Positions 8,701 through 12,120 of a DNA stretch of 12,120 nucleotides are shown in pieces. How positions within the stretch are numbered: the stretch's first letter is position 1; the number at the start of each line of letters is the position of its first letter. The notes under the pieces are model-generated. The model made no database searches and was not told where the DNA came from. It was given only the letters and a program-made list of their open reading frames with translations. The DNA comes from Crocinitomicaceae bacterium (GTDB lineage: Bacteria; Bacteroidota; Bacteroidia; Flavobacteriales_D; Crocinitomicaceae), in NCBI GenBank assembly GCA_023264075.1, contig JALQTG010000093.1, positions 1 through 12,120 of the forward strand. Reading direction: 5' to 3'. Position numbers and translations under genes: made by a program.

Positions 8701-9207
8701 TTTCGAGTAATCTTTTAACGCAACATCATCTGCTGATTTATAATTCCCATCAAAGAGATCTATTTGAATTTCTTCTACCAAAACCGGAGTAGTAATCTTC
8801 AATTCTAATTCCAGGTGACTCTCTGCATTATGGGTAAAAATAGCCTCTGTCCAATACTTTCCCGTCGGTGTTTCATTTGGCGCTATTTCGCCTTCCATTT
8901 CAATCCATTCCGACCAACTTCCAGTTGGTTCTAACGTGCGATACATTACTCGAAAAAGAGCTGGATCAACCGATAAATTGGCCGTCTGCCAACCAACACC
9001 AAAACAAGAAAAAACATGTGTAGGAGCAATTGAAATAAATTTTTTCTCTCCTGCCACCATTCCGTCCACTGAGGAATAAGTAGTGAATGGCATTCCCAGT
9101 TCTAGCATTCGCTCATTTGCTAAAAAGCCAGAATTCTCATGCTTCCCTTGAGCAATAGCTCCACTGAAAAATAATAGGACAAGGAGTAATCCAATAAGTA
9201 GTTTCAT
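5719..9207 (-). CDS. T9SS-secreted N-acetylmuramoyl-L-alanine amidase, multidomain
   Basis: A 1162-residue protein that should cleave the MurNAc-L-Ala bond of peptidoglycan outside the cell. Numbering uses the ATG at 9207. In-frame starts at 9228 (ATG) and 9231 (TTG) exist, but 9207 gives a classic signal peptide (KLLIGLLLVLLFFSGAIAQ), and a -7 box at 9236-9229 would place the transcript start after them. Domains: signal peptide 1-20; a beta-rich N-terminal domain about 50-155 with SWSEWIE; a PGRP/Amidase_2 domain about 205-375 with zinc-site residues IHH (220-221), Tyr253, GHRD (His348) and SCPG (Cys356), all present, so probably active; two ~289-residue tandem modules (about 396-675 and 685-965), each with a laminin-G/jelly-roll-like core; an FN3-like domain about 985-1070; and a type A sorting domain 1081-1162 (FPNP, ending KVKVVKE) for T9SS export and surface attachment or release. 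It is too large and too modular for a phage endolysin. Possible uses are predation, nutrition or self-remodelling. Confidence 0.93.
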   Translation of the reverse strand: MKLLIGLLLVLLFFSGAIAQGKHENSGFLANERMLELGMPFTTYSSVDGMVAGEKKFISIAPTHVFSCFGVGWQTANLSVDPALFRVMYRTLEPTGSWSEWIEMEGEIAPNETPTGKYWTEAIFTHNAESHLELELKITTPVLVEEIQIDLFDGNYKSADDVALKDYSKPITLVEKSGRNCPEFPPMITREQWCGGSAACSQVLTPYTPTYISPTHIVIHHGASPNTYTDGQAVVRSYYNYHVNTLGWADIGYNYIVDKYGNFFQGRHNPNLPTTDVRGAHAGAANNASIGINYPGNLDVTLATPIQMQRVSELLAWWFDHKAYDPLSSASMQTQAFGIQVQPRITGHRDIGSTSCPGNDLHAQLPDLRAAARQIIDDCNSVIADTDNPATEVQATYDWRGHDFWAEFNDSDNPGGSGVEDQYYQVLDFDGSEWRANAQNGFFNDNFTSTIHPEWTIQDGTWSINTGSLYQSDELVGNSNVYASLTQSDQYSYLYQWSGIIGGTGANRRSGLHFFADNPSLPNRGNSYLAWFRADDDEYHLYKVENDALNLVEVVAWPINTSTWYDFKVAFDPQTGRIESFINNELVGSYLDPTPFVSGQYISLRNGDSEAYFDDLKVRKSRSFQEKVTVGDLATKDARFESPSTTQDACRINSIVKDVAGNWSDQNARQIYVDWTLPTTSSTTPTNWQTQDFQVDFTDEDNVNGSGVTRRFYQVIDFDGSDWRANADRGFFSDNFDQVSGIHPDWAQVSGTWTNSNGYLEQTDESLSNTNIYAYLKQDLSNRYLYNFQFKLDGAGNNRRGGFHYFCDEPAATNRGNSYFVWFRQELQTLEFYRVSNDTFSQEKVYPVNFQQNTWMDVKIVYDRITGETLVYMDDRLVGDWQDDNPIQSGDYISFRSGNSNLAIKNLKVYRTRFPQVNITIGSPAEDIRYENQSPTLFSAKVKSIVNDEANNLSDVHFHNLFVDWTPPTGLTNISDGASSDIDTFYTPNSISANWDEAMDVNSGISHYMVSVGTTPGASDIIPWNNVGNILSHTYTGLSLTTNTNYFVNSMAVNGAGIESVVVSSDGQYLDANASLSENELFPFVLFPNPIHDEIVLELNQEIVAFDAVLYATSGQVVWKMSDIQNTNGMVTLSLPSHISSGMYVFELSSEALQWKVKVVKE
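6313..7155 (-). repeat. Second copy of the tandem module in the amidase
   Basis: This encodes residues 685-965 of the amidase and aligns to the first copy with a near-constant offset of 289-290 residues: DFDGSDWRANADRGFFSDNF, HPDWAQVSGTW, NRRGGFHYF, NRGNSYFVWFR, TWMDVKIVYD, SGDYISFRSG and VDWTPPT. Conservation is strong at the jelly-roll landmarks and loose between them, so this is an old intragenic duplication rather than a recent copy or an assembly artefact. The second copy has a Cys (FHYFC) where the first has Ala. Confidence 0.8.
7183..8022 (-). repeat. First copy of the tandem module in the amidase
   Basis: This encodes residues 396-675 of the amidase. Landmarks shared with the second copy are DFDGSEWRANAQNGFFNDNF, HPEWTIQDGTW, NRRSGLHFF, NRGNSYLAWFR, TWYDFKVAFD, SGQYISLRNG and a final YVDW. 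The central part (from the DNF-HPEW segment to the FDDLKVRK segment) reads as a laminin-G/concanavalin-like jelly roll, a fold often used for sugar binding. The flanking parts resemble Ig-like linkers. The ligand is unknown; peptidoglycan or glycans are guesses. Confidence 0.8.
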
Positions 9208-9228
9208 AGGTATCAAAATAATTTCCAT

Positions 9229-9236
9229 CAAAATTA
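9229..9236 (-). promoter_or_regulatory. Probable -7 box for the amidase gene
   Basis: On the minus strand 9236-9229 reads TAATTTTG, a full match to TAnnTTTG. The predicted transcript start is near 9222, about 15 nt before the ATG at 9207 and downstream of the alternative starts at 9228 and 9231, so this box also bears on the choice of start. No convincing -33 TTTG lies at the normal distance. The nearest TTG, at 9267-9265, is 28 nt away. Judged from the -7 match and position alone. Confidence 0.45.
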
Positions 9237-9411
9237 AGTGAATTCAGAGTAATTATAAAGGAATCAACCTCTAAAACAAACTATTTGTCAAAAAAACAAA
9301 ACAAAAGGGAAGGACAATCAAAAAACGACTGTTAAATCAACTATCACCTTAAAATGGAAGGATAATGTTCCGGATATTCAAGTCCAAGAATCACATTTAG
9401 AATACTCTTAC

Positions 9412-9419
9412 TATATTTA
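9412..9419 (+). promoter_or_regulatory. Weak -7-like box for the ABC transporter operon
   Basis: TATATTTA matches TAnnTTTG except for the last base and lies 18 nt before the ATG at 9438, giving a predicted leader of about 12 nt. No clear -33 element is seen. The region 9208-9437 between the divergent genes is AT-rich, with an A-rich stretch at 9290-9306, and shows no other gene or hairpin that I can support. Confidence 0.3.
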
Positions 9420-9437
9420 TCCAACTAAAATCGTGGT

Positions 9438-10367
9438 ATGCTTCAACTCGAAGGAATATACAAATCGTATTATCGGCAAAAAGTACTGGAAGACGTTTCC
9501 TTTGATGTTCCCTCTGGACAAATTATTGGGTTACTTGGTCCCAACGGTGCTGGAAAAACTACCCTAATCCGTATAATCAATCAAATCATTGAGCCTGACA
9601 AAGGATATCTTTCGTTGAATGGAAAACGAATGACCAGTGAGCACCTCAAAAATATTGGTTACCTCCCAGAGGAAAGAGGCCTCTATAAAACAATGACTGT
9701 AGAAAATCATGCGTTATTCCTTGGTCAATTAAGAGGACTTCCAAAAAATGATGTCCAAAAGCAGTTGGACTATTGGTTAGAAAAGTTTGAGATTCAGGGT
9801 TGGCGCAAAAAACGGATTGAAGAGCTTTCAAAAGGGATGGCACAAAAAGTTCAATTTATCTGCACTGTTCTTCACGATCCTGACCTACTTATATTAGACG
9901 AACCATTTAGTGGTTTTGACCCCATTAATGTGGATTTAATTCGAGCTGAACTAAATGCCTTTCGAGTGGCGGGTAAAACCATCATTCTTTCTACACATAA
10001 TATGAAAAGTGTGGAGGAAATTTGTGATCGTGCCGTGCTCATTGATAAAGGAAAAAAAATAATGGAAGGCGCCATACATGACATTCGCAGTGAAAATAAA
10101 GAAGGGGTGTTTTCAATTACATTTACAGGCAATATGATTGCTTTTGCCACTGCACTTTGGGCCGGGTATGAGATAATTTCAAAAGAGGTGCACAACGATA
10201 CTACATTTACTGTTTATCTAAAAATGCGGGGTGAAAATGAATTCAATGACTTGTTAACAACGCTTCTTCCCGCAGTCAAGATCATTAGTGCTCAAGAGGT
10301 TCTGCCAAGCATGGAAGATGTATTTATGAAAAAAATCAATGCAGGAAAGGAGGTAGAACATGCGTAA
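9438..10367 (+). CDS. ABC transporter ATP-binding protein, NatA-like
   Basis: This is the 309-residue nucleotide-binding subunit that would power the permease encoded next. Motifs in order: Walker A GPNGAGKTT (34-42); the Q-loop region YLPEERGLY (75-83), where the usual Gln is replaced in the PEERGLY form common in this subfamily; signature LSKGMAQKVQ (130-139) in place of LSGGQ; Walker B LLILDEP (150-156) with Glu155; D-loop SGFDP (158-162); and switch His187 in STHNM. Residues about 215-300 form the C-terminal DUF4162-type domain. PEERGLY, LSKGM and this tail together mark the group that includes NatA (Na+ export) and related ABC-2 exporters. The substrate cannot be told. The stop overlaps the permease start by 8 nt (ATGCGTAA), indicating a coupled pair. 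Confidence 0.93.
   Translation: MLQLEGIYKSYYRQKVLEDVSFDVPSGQIIGLLGPNGAGKTTLIRIINQIIEPDKGYLSLNGKRMTSEHLKNIGYLPEERGLYKTMTVENHALFLGQLRGLPKNDVQKQLDYWLEKFEIQGWRKKRIEELSKGMAQKVQFICTVLHDPDLLILDEPFSGFDPINVDLIRAELNAFRVAGKTIILSTHNMKSVEEICDRAVLIDKGKKIMEGAIHDIRSENKEGVFSITFTGNMIAFATALWAGYEIISKEVHNDTTFTVYLKMRGENEFNDLLTTLLPAVKIISAQEVLPSMEDVFMKKINAGKEVEHA
10348..10353 (+). promoter_or_regulatory. Strong Shine-Dalgarno sequence before the permease gene
   Basis: AGGAGG, continuing to AGGAGGT, ends six bases before the permease ATG at 10360. It lies inside the ATPase gene and also codes for part of its GKEVEH tail. This near-ideal ribosome site is unlike the other starts in the window, which have none, and Bacteroidota generally do not rely on it. 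It may help re-initiation at the 8-nt overlap, or it may be a codon-driven coincidence. Confidence 0.5.
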
Positions 10368-11694
10368 AATTCAACTTATCGCGCAACGAGAACTGAAAGA
10401 ACGCATTAGCTCGAGGTCTTTTTTGCTAACCGCATTACTTGGGCCACTTTTTGTCCTTGGATTAGTTTATGCCCTTTTTTCGTTGGGGGGATCTGAAAAA
10501 CAGCATTGGAACGTCCTTATTATGGACAAAACTGAAATTATGGAGAATAAAATAGCTCCAAAACAAGACCCCCGATTTACATTTCATTTCATAAATGAAT
10601 TTGTAGAGTACGATCAATTTGCTACACTCGAACAGTTTAAAGACTATGATCTGGCTGTATTAATCAATGAAAAGATTATTTCGAATAAACAAGTGATCGT
10701 CTCCTATCGTGAATTACCCTCAGAAAGCATTCAGCGGAGACTTATTTATCACGTTGAACGTCGATTTGAAGAAATCATGGTGAAACAGTTTACTGACCTC
10801 GAGGTTTCGAAATTCAGAGAAATCAAACAGTCCATGAATTTCTCTTTCAAAAACACCTCTGACCCTAAAAATGAAATCAACCATAAAGCCGCGTGGGTAG
10901 GATATGTTTTTGGAATCGGAATACTGCTATTTGTCTTTCTATTTGGCATGACCATTTTGAGAGGTGTTGCGCACGAAAAATCCAATCGTGTCGTAGAGGT
11001 TTTACTTGCTAGTGTTCACCCGAGACAGCTTCTCACAGGTAAAGTAATCGGTGTAGGTGTTACGGCTCTGGTGCAGTTTGTACTTTGGGGGCTAATAATC
11101 GGAGTTGGTTTGTACCTGTTTCGCCAGACCTTCTTTCCTGATCTTCTTGACCCTACATTACTGGTGGAGCAAATGTCACAAGACGTGGCCCAACAAGCAT
11201 TGGATAAATTTGCATTAACTGCTCGGAACTACAATGATTTCGTAGACCTTGTTTACCGTGACATTCACTTTACCAATATGCTGCTGTTTTTTGTGCTTTT
11301 CTTTTTGGGGGCATATTTCTTCTACGGGTCATTCTTCGCTATGATTGGTTCAGCGATGGGATCAGAATCAGACGGTCAACAATACATTATTCCAATTAGT
11401 ATTGTACTTGTATTATCTATACTTTCAGGGTACTACGTTATTTACCATCCTCAAACTTCATTAGCTGAAATACTAGGGTATCTTCCCTTTACTTCTCCTG
11501 TAGTAATGATGATTGAATTATCCCGAGGCTTCAGCGAAGGAGATGTTTGGAAAATCTATTTTTCTCTTTTTCTAATTTTTCTGGCCGGTTTCATTTTGTT
11601 TCGACTTGCAGGAAGAATCTACAAAAACGGTATTCTTCAATTTGGACATCGGTTGAAATTCCGATTAATTATTCGTTGGCTTAAAATAAGTTAA
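10360..11694 (+). CDS. ABC-2 type permease, NatB-like
   Basis: This 444-residue inner-membrane protein is the channel partner of the preceding ATPase. A first membrane helix is at about 22-43. A large, charged extracytoplasmic domain (about 45-175) follows, typical of ABC-2 permeases with one long first loop. Then come helices at about 178-200, 227-254, 306-328, 342-362 and 398-416. Between helices 2 and 3 sits the cytoplasmic coupling motif EKSNRVVEVLLASVHPRQLL (206-225), which is characteristic of the NatB/ABC-2 exporter group. The sequence is complete and ends in a basic tail, RLKFRLIIRWLKIS. Candidate cargo in this class includes Na+ and small toxic compounds. Nothing in the sequence selects one. 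It is read from the overlapping ATG with a good ribosome site upstream and is followed after one base by the phosphatase gene. Confidence 0.9.
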   Translation: MRKIQLIAQRELKERISSRSFLLTALLGPLFVLGLVYALFSLGGSEKQHWNVLIMDKTEIMENKIAPKQDPRFTFHFINEFVEYDQFATLEQFKDYDLAVLINEKIISNKQVIVSYRELPSESIQRRLIYHVERRFEEIMVKQFTDLEVSKFREIKQSMNFSFKNTSDPKNEINHKAAWVGYVFGIGILLFVFLFGMTILRGVAHEKSNRVVEVLLASVHPRQLLTGKVIGVGVTALVQFVLWGLIIGVGLYLFRQTFFPDLLDPTLLVEQMSQDVAQQALDKFALTARNYNDFVDLVYRDIHFTNMLLFFVLFFLGAYFFYGSFFAMIGSAMGSESDGQQYIIPISIVLVLSILSGYYVIYHPQTSLAEILGYLPFTSPVVMMIELSRGFSEGDVWKIYFSLFLIFLAGFILFRLAGRIYKNGILQFGHRLKFRLIIRWLKIS

Positions 11695-11695
11695 C

Positions 11696-12120
11696 ATGAT
11701 AGGAGCCGTAATTGATTTGGGGACAAACACATTTAATCTATTGATTTTTCAGAAGCAGGAAAATGGCTTCGCGTTTCTCCATAACGAACGAATTCCTGTT
11801 GGTTTAGGCATGGGAGGAATCAATGAAAACCGCATTGCTCCAGATGCTTTCGAACGTGGGGTTAACGCATTAGTTCATTTTAAGCAAGTTTGTCACGAAA
11901 GAAAGGTGGAACACATAAAAGCGTTTGGAACATCTGCCTTAAGAGGAGCTAAAAATGGGATTCAATTTAGCTCCTCAGTAAAAGAGAAAACAGAAATTCA
12001 CATTGAAATCATCGATGGGTTGCGCGAAGCTGAGCTCATTTTTGAAGGAGTGAAACTCGTACATTCATTCACCAAACCGTCCTGTATCATGGACATCGGT
12101 GGAGGCAGTACTGAGTTTAT
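11696..12120 (+). CDS. Ppx/GppA family phosphatase, N-terminal part
   Basis: The first 141 codons are present and the gene continues past the right edge. The family splits phosphate from inorganic polyphosphate (exopolyphosphatase) or from the alarmone pppGpp, in the cytoplasm, on an actin-like ATPase fold. Visible motifs: IDLGTNTFNLLI (6-17), the phosphate-1 loop; GTSALRGAKNG (78-88); EIIDGLREAELIFEGV (104-119), with Glu111 at the position of the catalytic acid; and IMDIGGGSTEF (131-141), the phosphate-2 loop. The ATG begins one base after the permease stop, so it is probably in the same transcript. The order is typical of core metabolism, and no link to the transporter is needed. Which of the two substrates is used cannot be decided from this half. 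Confidence 0.9.
   Translation, partial: MIGAVIDLGTNTFNLLIFQKQENGFAFLHNERIPVGLGMGGINENRIAPDAFERGVNALVHFKQVCHERKVEHIKAFGTSALRGAKNGIQFSSSVKEKTEIHIEIIDGLREAELIFEGVKLVHSFTKPSCIMDIGGGSTEF

Noticed and set aside
5719..9207. The amidase as a prophage endolysin
   Set aside because: It has a signal peptide, duplicated adhesion-like modules and a T9SS sorting domain, and there are no phage genes nearby.
9872..10195. A 107-codon minus-strand open frame
   Set aside because: It is antisense to the Walker B and switch region of the ABC ATPase, with no promoter and no family resemblance. It is a shadow of that gene.

Overview
The window looks like ordinary chromosome from a low-GC member of the Bacteroidota, most likely a flavobacterium-like lineage. 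Three things point there. A large secreted protein ends in a type IX secretion (T9SS) type A sorting domain. Promoter -7 boxes fit TAnnTTTG. Most starts lack a Shine-Dalgarno sequence. I see no tRNA, rRNA, CRISPR array, transposase, integrase or phage gene.

Layout: (1) 1-86 is the C-terminal end of an unidentified gene. (2) 87-383 is intergenic and holds a nested inverted-repeat structure (about 106-283) around a near-perfect 26-nt GC-rich palindrome, followed by a good Bacteroidota -7 box. (3) 384-5681 is a tight five-gene plus-strand operon: dUTPase (dut), a sugar-1-phosphate nucleotidyltransferase with a left-handed beta-helix tail, a secreted TPR-repeat protein, a DUF4292-type lipoprotein, and an EnvC-like murein hydrolase activator with a degenerate LytM domain. 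Gene junctions are 3-4 nt gaps or 8-20 nt overlaps, so translational coupling is likely. (4) 5719-9207, minus strand and convergent, encodes a 1162-residue secreted N-acetylmuramoyl-L-alanine amidase with a complete zinc site, two tandem copies of a ~289-residue jelly-roll-like module, an FN3-like domain and a T9SS sorting domain. (5) 9208-9437 is a divergent promoter region. (6) 9438-12120 is a second plus-strand operon: a NatA-type ABC ATPase, an ABC-2/NatB-type permease, and the start of a Ppx/GppA phosphatase that runs off the window. Its junctions are an 8-nt overlap and a 1-nt gap.

The first operon joins nucleotide hygiene (dUTPase) to activated-sugar synthesis and to three exported or outer-membrane-directed proteins. 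The LytM-domain protein and the convergent amidase both concern peptidoglycan, so the middle of the window reads as an envelope and cell-wall remodelling neighbourhood. I do not see a clear new defence or mobile system. The points most worth a second look are the nested palindromic element upstream of dut, the TPR/DUF4292/EnvC cluster as a possible envelope-biogenesis module, and the unusual amidase with duplicated modules.
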